This document shows, piece by piece, positions 51,561 through 62,333 of a stretch of DNA of 64,000 bases; the first letter of the stretch is position 1; every line of letters begins with the position of its first letter. This stretch comes from Nannochloropsis salina CCMP1776 (taxonomy: Eukaryota > Sar > Eustigmatophyceae > Eustigmatales > Monodopsidaceae), in contig SDOX01000002.1 of NCBI GenBank assembly GCA_004565275.1, positions 814,884 through 878,883 on the forward strand, in the 5' to 3' direction. The translations under genes were made by a program, and so were the position numbers. The notes below the pieces were generated by a model. The model worked only from the letters and a program-made list of their open reading frames with translations. It was not told the DNA's origin and searched no databases.

Positions 51561-52793
51561 ATGCGTCTCCCCTTCCATTGCTGTTGCCTCCTAGGGTGGT
51601 TGACAACCGTCATCATGACCCATGCCTTCGTCAGTCCTACCCTGTTAATGCCGTCCGGGCGCTCAATATCAAGAAGATATAAAGTTCGGGTGTCGATGAC
51701 CCTAGATCCTTTTGTACAGACCAAACTGGAGAGTTTTTCACGCACTTACAAGGAACTCACTGAGCGCCTGGGGGACCCCGACGTTATTGCCAACCCTACG
51801 ACATTGATGCAAGTAAATCAGGAAAGGATGAACATTGAAGAAGTGGTCGTGAGCTATCAAGAGTGGCAGAAGCTTGCTGCAGACATGGCAGGGGCGAAAC
51901 AGCTCTTTAACGAGGCCGCGGGAGACCCCGAAATGAAGGAAATGGCCCGCGCGGAGATTAAAGACTTGGAGGGGAGACAAGAGGACATTGAAGAGCAACT
52001 GGTGGTCCTGATGCTGCCTTCTGACCCATTGGACGACAGAAATGTCATGCTTGAAATTCGGGCAGGCACGGGCGGTAGCGAGGCCGGGCTCTTCGCGGGG
52101 GATCTGGTCGACGTGTACCAGCGTTACGGGCAGAGCCTGGGGTGGCGCGTCCGCGTCGTCGAGGACTCCAGAAATGACGAGGGCGGATACAAGAATGCAG
52201 TGCTGGAGATCCAGGGCGACAAAGTCTATTCAAAGCTCAAATTTGAGGCAGGGGTGCACCGAGTGCAACGCGTACCGGCTACCGAGACTCAGGGCCGCGT
52301 GCACACAAGTACGGCGACGGTGGCTGTGATGCCCGAGGTGGACGAGGTCCAAGTGAAAATAGACCCGAAGGACATAACCCTGACGACTGCTCGCTCCGGT
52401 GGCTCAGGAGGGCAGAACGTGAACAAGGTAGAGACCGCGGTGGACTTGCTGCACAAGCCGACGGGCATCCGGATTTTTTGCACACAAGAGAGGTCACAAC
52501 TCAAGAACAAGGAGCTCGCCATGTCGATGCTGCGGTCGCGCTTGTTCGACCTGGAACAGGAGAAACAAAGGGATGCGGTGGCAGGCCAGCGACGCTCCCA
52601 GATCGGCTCGGGCAGTCGTTCGGAGAAGATCAGGACGTACAATTGGAAGGACAGCCGATGCACGGACCACCGACTCGGCACGAACTTCCCTTTACAGATG
52701 TTCCTGGACGGGAATCTGGAGGAGATCACCAATCAGTGTGTGTTGTTGGAGCAACAGGAAAAGTTGGAGGCAATGCAATTGACGAATGCATAG
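51561..52793 (+). CDS. prfA: Peptide chain release factor 1, plastid-targeted
   Basis: A class I release factor of 410 residues from the ATG at 51561. The tripeptide anticodon region reads [14 protein letters not shown], so it is RF1 type (UAA/UAG) rather than RF2. The GGQ loop [16 protein letters not shown] sits near 280 and would release the peptide by hydrolysing peptidyl-tRNA. The body starts around residue 46 ([12 protein letters not shown]), close to the bacterial start. The first 45 residues are a hydrophobic signal peptide ([17 protein letters not shown]) followed by [10 protein letters not shown] and a basic stretch, matching the heterokont bipartite plastid presequence with Phe just after the cleavage site. 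I chose this ATG because the earlier ones in frame (from 51321) would bury the signal peptide. An organellar, probably chloroplast, role is inferred. Confidence 0.93.
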   Translation: MRLPFHCCCLLGWLTTVIMTHAFVSPTLLMPSGRSISRRYKVRVSMTLDPFVQTKLESFSRTYKELTERLGDPDVIANPTTLMQVNQERMNIEEVVVSYQEWQKLAADMAGAKQLFNEAAGDPEMKEMARAEIKDLEGRQEDIEEQLVVLMLPSDPLDDRNVMLEIRAGTGGSEAGLFAGDLVDVYQRYGQSLGWRVRVVEDSRNDEGGYKNAVLEIQGDKVYSKLKFEAGVHRVQRVPATETQGRVHTSTATVAVMPEVDEVQVKIDPKDITLTTARSGGSGGQNVNKVETAVDLLHKPTGIRIFCTQERSQLKNKELAMSMLRSRLFDLEQEKQRDAVAGQRRSQIGSGSRSEKIRTYNWKDSRCTDHRLGTNFPLQMFLDGNLEEITNQCVLLEQQEKLEAMQLTNA

Positions 52794-52978
52794 GTTTCAT
52801 ATTTTTCTAGACAACATGGCATAACCTAAGGTGACAAACAAAATATCCGACAAGAAAGGGTAGCTTAACTTGAAGCTGTCGCTCCCTCACACATTGAGTG
52901 CTACAGTTTTTACTGCTTTAGTGTCGCGAGGCTCTTTTAATCCCGTTCCTACTCGTGACTTGCTTCGTTCATCGCAGA

Positions 52979-55230
52979 TCATGACGGGAAAAGCCGCTGG
53001 ACTACAGCATCATTGTACAGAAGCACTTCCTCCAAGGCGTCCATGCAGGCGCTCGCTCCGAGGTATAGCGTGCTGTTATGCCCCTGCAAATTCTGAAGCC
53101 GCCATGGCCATCCACTTTCCAGTAAGGCCTTTGTAGGGAAATGAGGAAAAAACTTCCACAGGCACTGTTTCAGGATGGTGGGCTCATTGAACGATTGATC
53201 GTCAAAGAACATTTCAAGTCTTCGCCGCAGCATTTTCACATCTGCGGCACTAGGAGCCCGGTGAAGGAATTGAAACACAATGCGCGGGTCTTTGGCCGGC
53301 GACGCTCCCTTGCAGGCAGTGGGCGCTTCGACACAGCCCCACTCGACCTGCGGGGCTGCCTCATCGGGCAATTTGCGTACGAGCAGGCGCGAGTTAAATT
53401 GAGCAAATACTTGGCCAGAGGCCCCTCCACGTTTGGGAAATGGGAAAAGTTCAATAGGTCGTTCTCCTGGGATGATGTCTGATTCGAACACCGTGCTGCA
53501 CAAGGCGTATTCCTCCAAGGACGACGCGAGCTGGCGCTCCTCATGGGAGGCATCGACAAAGAGTGGGACAGCGGTCTTGAGGCTACAGGCAATAACAATG
53601 AGGTCAAACTCATGCATCTCTGGCCCGGGTACCTTCCCACTACAAATCTTGTCTGGAGTAACCGCACCTGTCGCGCATGACGAATCTCGTGACTCCACAA
53701 CTAGCAGCCCCTTCTTACCCATCCATGGCCGACGGATGGACTTAATCGTGGAATTTAAATGAACATGAAGACCTTCAATATCTGCAATGTGAGTCCACAA
53801 AGTTTGCCATCCACATTTAAGAACCGTGTAACGAGGCAGCTTCAGCGCACCTCTGCGACTGTCAACAAGGCCCATCACACGCTGAGGATGATACCACCAC
53901 AGCCCATAGAAGGCCGGCATTTCCATAAGACATTGGTAACTTAACATAAGAGGAAACAGCACAAAGACAGCAACGAGGTCTAGAAGGTCGTGCTCTTTGA
54001 GCCAATCTCCGAAAGTTTTGTCCAGCTCAGACAGGTCTTCGGGCTTAGGACGGGGGGGCATGCCAAGAGGGTATTCTCCAAGGATCTGTTTGTGTGCACG
54101 TGTATAGCGGCGTGCAGCCCCCACAATGGGTTCTTCCCCGAGAAGCGAGCCGACCTGATCTTTGATGTTCGAAATACCACGGGACAAGAGCCGACGCATG
54201 GGAGTTATTTCTGACATAGAGGTGTCGCGGATCTTGTCACCCATGTTACTTATGCTGCGCTTGAACTCGGTGCTGGCTGCCACATTTGATGCGGACCGGG
54301 AAAATGAGGAGAGTGATGGGACGGCGGATGGAGCAGAACGCCCCTCCGTGGTCTTTACCTTACTAAAGACAGGGCTCTGCTCGGCCTTCGAGGGCGCCTC
54401 GAAGGTGAATGGAGGAGAATTGTTGGCCGGCGGGTTGGAAACATTATCGCGGACAGTAAGAGGGCGTGAAGAGCTTTTCATGTCTTTTTCTCCATGGCTA
54501 TGGGGGAAGTCACAAGCTACTTGAGCCGTCTTGTCGGAGCTGGTGGAGATTTGGTGTCCATAGCAAGGGCTACCTTCGTCCCTGTCGGCAGTCTCAATTT
54601 CTTGCCCGACACACTTACGAAAGTGTTTCCTCCCGACTGATGAAAAGCTTTTCGATCCAGGCATAAATTCTGTTTCTCGTTCGACCATTTCGTTGCCATC
54701 GCGTGGGACCGAGTCGGGGCTGATCTGTCCTACCACCTCTTCTTGGACGGCCAGGCCGTACTCACCCTAAGCATATATTGTGTGGAGGAATACCGGGGCA
54801 GATTTTAATACATGGGATATAAGAGCGCGAACATTTTCACTTTTGGAGCAGGGGATGAGCTCTCTGTCTACAGCTAAGTTTAGACAGATTTTGTCACGTT
54901 TCACTTCACTTATCGGGATTCCGCTCTCCTTACCACAAGGTCTGTCAACGCGTTCTGAGCGGAAATATTGGCTACAAAGCCAGCTTCAACTGGCACGTTT
55001 CCTCCATGCATCATTCGCGTGATGCATCGTCCTCCGATAGCAGGGCCTGCTTCAAAGATAGATATATCAGTGAAGCCACGCTGCCGGAGACGACTTGCTG
55101 CGTGAATTCCTGCTGGGCCCGCCCCCACCACTACCACTTTTTTAGACATTCTCGACACCTTATCTTGCCATTTATGACCAGTACCATCGCATGAAAATGA
55201 GTTTGAAGATCCAATAGCGGAAGACGACAT
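52979..55230 (-). CDS. FAD-dependent oxidoreductase (amine oxidase-like)
   Basis: Two exons: 54934-55230 (ATG at 55230) and 52979-54766, joined in phase 0 across a 167-base intron (GTAAGG..GCTTAG), giving 694 residues. The first exon holds a dinucleotide-binding fold: KKVVVVGAGPAGIHAASRL at 31-49, the ribose-binding acid in SIFEAGPAIGGRC, then GGNVPVEAGFVAN. A polar insert of about 200 residues follows, then a hydrophobic segment (LLDLVAVFVLFPLMLSY, near 357), GALKLPRYTVLKCGWQTLW and EFDLIVIACSL, a common amine-oxidase/protoporphyrinogen-oxidase pattern, ending with YLGASACMDALEEVLL. The substrate cannot be told. The order (Rossmann motif, substrate domain with a membrane helix, second FAD contact) fits polyamine oxidase, desaturase or prenylcysteine-lyase relatives. 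Confidence 0.82.
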
Positions 55231-55758
55231 GATGCCGTGATTTCTTGGTGGAAGCGTGTGTACGTGTGTAGGTATGGGCGTGGTACAAAGAGCAACCTGT
55301 CTTGGTGTGCGGTCAACGGTGATAATGCTAGCTTCTTCCAATATGATACGAAAGGGGTCTTGACATGTCATGATATCAGATTTCAATGACCATACATACA
55401 CTCGTCGCGCGTGAGACGCATGACCAATACTTGAATCAGAAGGAGCGATAAGCGTTCAAATTTCAAACTGCTTTCAAACGTGCAACGGCTTTTCAAGTGA
55501 AGCTATTGTTGCTGGGAGAATGTTAAAAATGGATTATGTTGGCATGAAAAGGCAACGTGGAGTATCGATAATTTTGTCAAGATGAACAAAACGATACAAG
55601 TTGGATTATCAAAAGAAAACACTTGACTTTTTCAAATACCACGAATAAACCTCCCTACCATTATGTCTCGTCACCACACTTTCCTCGTGAACCCTGAAGA
55701 ACTCGATTTCGGTGGTCAATTATTCTTCCGTTTCCACCATTTTTGAAGTCACCCAGTT
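55231..55758. other. Intergenic, upstream of the oxidoreductase
   Basis: About 530 AT-rich bases containing the promoter of the oxidoreductase and the 3' flank of the KH gene; both neighbours read leftward. The oxidoreductase frame is open to about 55401 above its ATG, but the extra residues look random. Confidence 0.5.
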
Positions 55759-57798
55759 CTAAGATGTCTGACCCAGTGCCGCGATGGCGGCCATGGCCTG
55801 CGCGACGGAAGGAAGGGAGATACCGGGAGGAGGCGGCGTACCTTCAGGCGGTGCCCACGTGCCGTACTGCTTGCGCGCGTATTCTTCTCCATAGTGCACA
55901 GCGTATGCCCAGAATTGATCCCAGTATTGAGTGGGATCATAAGCTGCTTCACCTCCAACTGCTCCATTACTCGCCGAGTCAGAGCTTGATGTTGGAGCGG
56001 GAGCAGGAGCAGCCTGTTGTTGTTGTTGTTGTTGTTGTTGTTGTGCAGCGGCGGCATCACCACCGTTCGTTTGCGACGCATATGCTGGCTGTTGCTGCGG
56101 CTGTTGTGGCTGTGGTTGATGTTGTGGTTGATGTTGTGGTTGTTGTTGTTGTTGCTGTTGTTGTTGTTGCTGCTGCGCGGGACTAGGGCCCTGGTTCTGT
56201 TGTTGCTGGTAGTAAGCGGCGTAAGGATCTGACTGCGCAGGCTGCTGCGGGTATCCAGGGGGTGGATATCCGGGCGGGGGTGGCTGCTGGGGCTGATAGC
56301 CCGGAGGAGGAGGGTAGTAACCCCCCCCCCTGGGGCGGAGGGGGAGGAGCCGCCCCCGGCATGATGGGCACGCCGCCTGGGCCGACGGGGACGATAAAGG
56401 CGGGGCTAGGCTGGTAGGGGATGTAGTTGCCGTGGGCGTCTCGGCAACCTTCGTTCATTAGCTTGGTTTCAATCTCGTAGCGCGCCCGTTCCGGTCCGTC
56501 GCCGGGTCCCATGATGGTGACAGCCCGCACGGGGGGATGGGTGTTGGGCTCGGCGGTGGTAGGCACCTGAATGCGCGTATTGGTGCGGTGCTGAATCTCC
56601 TTGATGACCGCCCCGGACCGGCCGATGATCAGCCCCACTTTGTCCTGATCGATGTGCATGACAAGCGCCGTGCCCCCCTGAGGCGCCCCTCCTCCCATTG
56701 CTCCCCCCCCCCAGGCCCCCCGGCCAACAGGGCCTGAATCTCGGACCGAGCATGTTCGGCCGCCTGCATGTCCGGCGCCGAGACCGTGACAAGGCGGACG
56801 TTGGGCTCGTCCCCTTGGTTGGCGCTGGGGATGTTCACGTTGGCGCCTGTCCGCTCCTGAATGGTCCGGATGGTGCTTCCGCCCCGGCCGATGATAAGCC
56901 CGACTTTGTCCGAGGGCACCGGCACTGTGAGGGTCGCCGCAACCCCGTACTCGGAACTCTGTCCTCCCCCCCCGCCCCCATAGTGGCCCCCGCCCCCGGT
57001 CCCCGCGCGCGGTTTGCTCCGCTCTGCCTGGGCCTCATCCACCTGCCCCTGGATCATTTGCAGCGCCTCCGCCACGCCCTCCTTGGTGGGGCCTTTCACA
57101 CTCACCGCACGCGTGTTCTCGCCCGGCTCCGTCTCCTTCGACACCTGCACAAAGCAGCCCGTTTTAGCCGTGATTTTTTGGATGTTTTCACCCCCTCGTC
57201 CGATCACCAGCCCGACCATGCTCGAGGGTATCTTCATGTCTCCCGTCTCCGGTTCCGCCCCGAACCCCAGGCCCGGCTTGGAGCGCACGGGGCCATAATG
57301 TCCTTCGTCACCGCCCCCCCCACTCGCGCTGCCGCCGGGCGAGTAGCCACCTTTCAATTCAGCTAGGTTCCGTAGTTGGGCCGCCTTGAGACGCATGGCT
57401 TCGGCGGGGTCGAATAAAATCTTCTCCACTTCCTTCTTGGCGGCTGCTACCTGCTCCTCCGTGCCTTCGATCAGCACGTGCATATCCTCTTGCGGTTCTC
57501 CTTCAGGTGCCTCTTCCCCTTTCGAACCGTCCGAGCCACGGATGTTGATTCGCGCCCCGGTGTTTTCCTGAAGACGTTTTTGCGTCGATCCCCGGGGCCC
57601 TATCAACAAGCTGAAGAAGTTGAAATCAGGATTGTCTTTCGGGATAAAAATCTTCTCCCGCTTCCGCGGCTCTTCCGATTCCCCGTCCCCAAAACGTCGT
57701 TTAGTACCTCCACCCCCACCCTCGGGACCCAGGCTTGCTGTGAGGCGAGCAGCGATGGCCTTTGCCCTCGCAATTGCGTCGTCCGGCAGGCCACTCAT
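55759..57798 (-). CDS. Four-KH-domain RNA-binding protein (FUBP/KSRP-like), frame broken at two homopolymers
   Basis: ATG at 57798 (MSGLPDDAIARAKAIAARL). KH domains in order: an SF1/BBP-like one (KIFIPKDNPDFNFFSLLIGP, then RGSTQKRLQENTGA), then three of FUBP type with VGLVIGRGGENIQKI, VGLIIGRGGSTIRTI and VGLIIGRSGAVIKEI. The tail is Pro/Gly/Tyr- and Gln-rich with YDPTQYWDQFWAYAV before a stop at 55759, recalling the Tyr-rich C-terminus of FUBP. Such proteins bind single-stranded nucleic acid and act in transcription, splicing or mRNA decay. The reading frame changes twice, at a 10-base C run at 56703-56712 and another at 56321-56330. Both fall inside Gly or Pro-Gly codons, while protein homology continues on either side, so assembly or sequencing errors are more likely than a real defect; small introns are less likely. 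Confidence 0.85.
56017..56176 (-). repeat. CAA/CAG microsatellites encoding polyglutamine
   Basis: On the minus strand, runs of CAA/CAG lie at about 56017-56044 and 56139-56176, with Pro-Gln-His repeats between. They code Gln tracts in the C-terminal tail of the KH protein. On the plus strand the same DNA reads as a run of GTT/TTG and gives meaningless Leu/Val-rich frames. Confidence 0.85.
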
Positions 57799-58288
57799 CT
57801 GTCCGTTGGCCTTGTCTGGTGATGATGCGACCACCGCCACCACTGGGAAGCCCCTGCCTGTCAAGTGAAGGACGAGGAGTGGTAGAAAGGTGAAAGAGGT
57901 CACTTCGTTCGTGTGTCACAAAGCACGCTGTCACGTAGGCCAAGAAAGAAAGCGAGGGGCCTGCCTGCATACGACGAGCGCGGGGCTGGCGGGTACTTTT
58001 TCTGCGCCCGTGCTCCGGGAGTATCTTTCCCTGGGAGCAGGGAGCGAGACGAGGCCAGACCCCACCGCCCCGGGTGCAGCGTGCCAAGACGGGGGCCTAG
58101 AGAATACGTCCTTCCGCGTTGCGTGTGTGTGCAGTGTGTATGAATTGTATGCTTGTGCATCATGCACTTGGCCAGCATTTGTTTTTTGTTCGATTTTCAG
58201 AACGCAACACAACGTTTACATGTCAAGAACCATTGTACTTATCAACGCCTCGATTTCCAAATATTAATTGCCCTCTGCAGACATAATC
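57799..58288. promoter_or_regulatory. Divergent promoter between KH gene and PrsW-like gene
   Basis: 490 bases between two start codons on opposite strands. It includes a GC-rich part next to the KH gene and an AT-rich part next to the protease gene. A CAG at 58278-58280 could be an acceptor for a noncoding first exon of the latter. No other feature is seen. Confidence 0.5.
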
Positions 58289-60043
58289 ATGAGTTTGTCT
58301 CCAAACAGACGGACAGCAAATCCGTCTTCAGATTTATACCGCCCCGTGGCCATATCCAATGGGTACCCTGGGAGCAGTAGCACGCAATACCAACCACCTC
58401 TGCCTCACACTCTCTCCGGCACTACTACCGCCTCTTCCGGGGCCGCAACACCTTTCCCTCCCAATGGTATGACCGCAGTAGCATCGTCATATCCGTATAG
58501 TGATAGATCGACCACCGGTACCTATGCGGGGCCACCGCAAGGAGACGCCAACAACAGCGGGCTTGAGAGTGGGCATCAACAACCTACCGCCGTGGACCGT
58601 CCTCACGTGAACTTGGAGAGCACGGAGTACTGCACCACGTCCTGCGCTTCCTCCTTCTGCAAATGGTTCAGCGGCTACATTCTTCTTATCACCGCGGCGG
58701 CACTCATCGCATCCAGGGCCTTGCGGGAATTAGGGCTTGTCCTTCTGTCTGTGTTGCCCGCCATCACCCTCCTCTCTTTCCTCGAGATGCGCTTTCGCAA
58801 GTCCGTTATCCGCATGCAGGTAAGAAGATAACATCCACTTCAATTTATTGTCTTCATCATGCTCTCATGCTCATCGTTGTTGTAGTCAAATTTTAAATAT
58901 TTGGTTCTTTCTTCTTTTCTCATGCCTGCTCTCGCCGTTACTCTGATTGCAGATGCTCATCACCTTTTTCGAAGCCGTCCTGTGGATGATCCCTATCGTC
59001 ATCCTGGAAAACGTGACCAATTACTTCCTCATCGTCCGGACAAACTTGCCCAAGGACGGGCTTTGCGGCATGTGCATTCTCTCCTCCTTCTTACAGGCCT
59101 ACCTGATCGCCGGCTTTTTCGAGGAGTCAGCCAAGTACCTGGCGGTCCGCCGCATCATCTACAAGTCCTACGTTGTGGATCCGCGCGCCCTCGTGGTGTA
59201 CAGCTGCTGCGCGGGCAGTGCGTTTGGCACGGTGGAGGACTTGATGTATAACCTCTCCTACGGTCTGGGTACGGCCATCGTCCGGGCCTTCACCTCGGTA
59301 CCCCTGCACTGCGCTACTGGGCTGATCATTGGCACGTCGCTCGCCGAACGCAAATTCTTCCAGCAGGACACGGAGAGGTGGTACAAGACGCTCATACTCC
59401 CAGTCTTAATCCATGGTGCGTGCACTTGCGCGGGGCGTTGGAGGAGCTTCAATGCCTCCCGCTCTCTCACCTCCGGCTTTTTCCCTTGCTCACAGGAACT
59501 TACGACTTTGCGTCGTTCCTCTTTGCGTCGGGCAATCTTGGTACGTGCGCGAGAAAGCATGCTCTGGGGTTAAAAATCCCACGACACTCAATCGCACTCA
59601 ATGGCAAGGGCCGTTCCGAGCGATGGCAAGGGCCGTTCCGAGCGTGTGCAAGCTAGAGTACCTTGAATCTCCTCTTTTCACGCCTCAAGTTATGCGAGCT
59701 TCTCTTTTCTCACCCTCTAACGTCCCTGATTCTAAATTGTCTTTCCACCCAGCCATCGCCGGCTTCGCCATCGGTGTTGTCATTGTTATATCGAGCTATG
59801 TATATGTCAGAAAACGTGAGTATGATTTATCACACCGAAAGGTATTTTGCTTCCGTGTCCGTCCTTTTCTGCCTTTCTCAATGCAACATAATACACACCA
59901 AACATCTTTTAACAGGGGTACTTTTCCTCTTGAAAGCCTTCCCGGAAGAATTGGATGCGCACAACATGATTGCCAATGGTGAGATCGAGGCTCCTGGATT
60001 CGGCTGCTGCAATCCAAACGCGTGTCCGTCGTGTTATTTTTAG
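58289..60043 (+). CDS. PrsW-family intramembrane metalloprotease
   Basis: Five exons: 58289-58819, 58953-59415, 59496-59540, 59753-59815 and 59916-60043. All introns are GT-AG and phases agree (0, 1, 1, 1), giving 409 residues. About 105 polar N-terminal residues precede a set of membrane helices from about 125. The PrsW signatures are present: FFEESAKYLAVRR near 233-245 (Glu-Glu pair), SAFGTVEDLMYN near 265-277, HCATGLIIG near 296-304 and LIHGTYDFASF near 330-340 (His-Gly-x-x-Asp), which would bind the catalytic metal in the membrane. The codon for the Gly of LIHG is split by the second intron. Bacterial PrsW clips anti-sigma factor RsiW; eukaryotic relatives are poorly known. The last exon ends in a Cys-rich tail (GCCNPNACPSCYF). 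All metal and acid positions are kept, so the enzyme looks active. Confidence 0.87.
59601..59644 (+). repeat. 22-bp tandem duplication in an intron
   Basis: Two perfect copies of a 22-base unit (ATGGCAAGGGCCGTTCCGAG plus CG) at 59601-59622 and 59623-59644, inside the third intron (59541-59752) of the PrsW-like gene. Probably a replication-slippage duplicate. Confidence 0.9.
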
Positions 60044-60621
60044 GCGGGGTGGGGAGGTTCAGATGCAGGGTTGCTCACATCGCGGACTCGCTTCTCATGT
60101 AGCCAAAAATGAATTTGTGATGAAAAAATAAGGCAATATCCTTAAGAGAAAGGGATTGAGGCCGTGTATAGAGATAGAGAAAAATATCAGCAACAGTGCG
60201 TCTCATGCCAGGCAGTGCCTGAAAACCCAGAAAAGCCAGAGGGTTGGTATGTGCCGGACAAAACCCTACGTGAAACGCTTCGTACAACAGTGGGGTTGAC
60301 TGAATCCGAAAAAAAAGAAAAGTACTATAGCTTGGCGACTCGAAGCTCGCAGAACGACGTGGCTTGCTTTGTACGGGACGCTTTGGGGAACGAGCTTGGA
60401 AAGGGGCCGCCGTAGAAGAAGATACCCGGACCTACCCCCTGAAGCTCTTCCCCTCCTGTTGAGCCACTGCAGGTTTGTTCGTGTATGCATGATTTATTTC
60501 GATTCTTTTTTGAGGCAGCTTGCGTATACGTATATCCGACTCCGTGTTCTTTTTTTTTGCTCTAAACCCCTTCAAGTACAGTTCTTGCGTCAGAAAGGGA
60601 GGACCCGCTCGAGGACGAGGA
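60044..60621. other. Intergenic, nothing identified
   Basis: About 580 bases between two plus-strand genes. A frame at 60164-60415 lacks an ATG start and has no recognisable domain. A T run near 60549 and Arg-coding GC-rich sequence just before the next ATG probably belong to the promoter and 5' leader of the EF-hand gene. Confidence 0.5.
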
Positions 60622-61575
60622 ATGAGGGGTTGCTGGAGCATCGCTTCCTTGACCCCGGTCTTACTGGTTGCCTGCCTTGCTGAGAGTGTAAAAGCACAAG
60701 TTTATGAGCAACAACAATATCAGCAACAACGGCCGAGGCCTGAGTTTCGTGACATAGGGCGAAAAGATTCGGGCAGGTAAGGATTATAAGGAGGAATGAG
60801 GCTGTTGAAGAGGCATGCGTGCAGGCTCGACAAGTAAAATGCCTCGCTTTTCAAATCACTCCCGCTGTGTGGGCATTTGTATGTCATATTGCACATGTGA
60901 TGACTTGGGTTGTGTGTCTTCAGGCGTCATTCTTCGTAATGAACACAATCTCGTTCTTGCCTGCAAGCATGATCACCAAAAGAAGTAAATTGTAAAGTCA
61001 ATTAGCCAATAAATTCTCCATTGTGTGAACACTATCCAAGCAGATTTTGGGGAATGATGAAAACTGGAGCCGTGGGTGCCCTTGCCAGCTGGAGCTTTGG
61101 ACAGCTATACTATCGGTGGCAGGCCAAGCGGCTTAAACAAGCACATCAGAAGAAAAGCGATAAGCTCATAGCTTCATACCAGCAGCGGAAGGAAGCGATC
61201 GTGGCTCAGTTTGGGGAGGCGTACCAAGCGTTGGAAGTCAATGCGGACTACGTGGACTCTTTGATTGCTCAATTAGAGGGGATTTTGCAGCACCCGGAGA
61301 CGGACCCAAACAAGAGGAAGGTCGCTGAGTTCAAGCTGCCGGACGCCAATAACGACAATAAAATCTCAAGGGCGGAGTTTGAGGCCTACCTGCGGTCTTA
61401 TTTTGCGGCACATCCTGAGCTAGCAGACGTGGAGTATCCGTCGTTCGATGACTTCGATTTGGACGGCAGTGGGTTGGTCTCCTTCGCGGAGTGGAAGCAG
61501 TTCATCGAGGAGCTGGAGAAGAAGCAGCTGGAAGAGGAGCGGTTGGCCGGGGGCGCGAAGGATTTGAGGATGTAG
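60622..61575 (+). CDS. EF-hand protein with signal peptide
   Basis: Two exons, 60622-60776 and 61044-61575, with GTAAGG..AAGCAG borders and matching phase 2, giving 228 residues. The N-terminus is a clear signal peptide (SIASLTPVLLVACLAESVKA), then a Gln-rich stretch (QVYEQQQYQQQRPRPEF). A second weakly hydrophobic segment (TGAVGALASWSFGQLYY) and a charged coiled coil (about 80-140) come before two EF-hands: DANNDNKISRAEF near 150 and DLDGSGLVSFAEW near 190. The first lacks the usual Gly at position 6 (Asn instead); the second is canonical. A charged tail ends the protein. It probably enters the endomembrane system and senses calcium there; the partner is unknown. The ATG at 60622 is chosen because it starts the signal peptide. 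Confidence 0.78.
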
Positions 61576-62333
61576 TCGCCACATGTTTTGGTGGGTGGAC
61601 TGGAAAACGAATGGTGAGAGAGGATTGAGGCTCAGTTTGGACAGGCAATGTGCTCCTTTTTATCTCAGTCGACGCCGAGCGCACAGGAACAAGACACTTT
61701 AGGTCGGAAAGAAGGATCTTTTGTTTCTTTCTTTATTTAATCGCCTGAAATATTTGACTGGCTCTTATTCCCCGCATAGAAAATCCTCTTTACATGTCTA
61801 TGCTTTGTGACCGTCCTGCCGTGCATCCCAAGCATCCGGCAGCAGACCTCTAGCTTTCTTGTCTATACTACAGCCTCCCGCGCGACCAAGCCCGGCATTA
61901 TCCCCACGCCGCGGCGACTTTCTGCTGCGTCTACATCCAAGCCGGTCCCTCCAAGGGCGAGGCTGGGGCTCTTTCCCGCAGGTGTGGGCCTCCGCTACCA
62001 CCAGACTTTCGTCTCCTTACTCTCGCCCGTTAGCTGTCTTGACAATCTTCCCCCCTTTATACACACATATAGACGAGAGCCTTTCTCTTTACTGCTCTCT
62101 ACGTATGTACACGCGGCGGCGCCTGCACTCGCCTTTCGGCGAGGTCTCACTCCGTCACCTCGAAGCTTCTCCCCGTTTACTCTCTTCACTCCAAAACTTT
62201 CACGGCGACGGCAACCGTACGTTAAGAGGCGCTCGTCGTATGCCTTGAATCTCCTCTCCCCCAGCCTTATGTCTACTTTCACCGTGATGTGCAGACAGCA
62301 CTTTCCATACGCCTGCCTCCTCCAGCTGCCGTA
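61576..62333. other. Convergent intergenic region, pyrimidine-rich
   Basis: Holds the 3' flanks of the EF-hand gene (plus) and the CUB-RING gene (minus). C/T-rich on the plus strand, which keeps several frames open without coding signal. No gene or element is recognised. Confidence 0.5.

Noticed and set aside
56017-56232. Plus-strand Leu/Val-rich frames that look like a membrane protein
   Set aside because: They are the complement of Gln-coding CAA/CAG runs in the KH gene.
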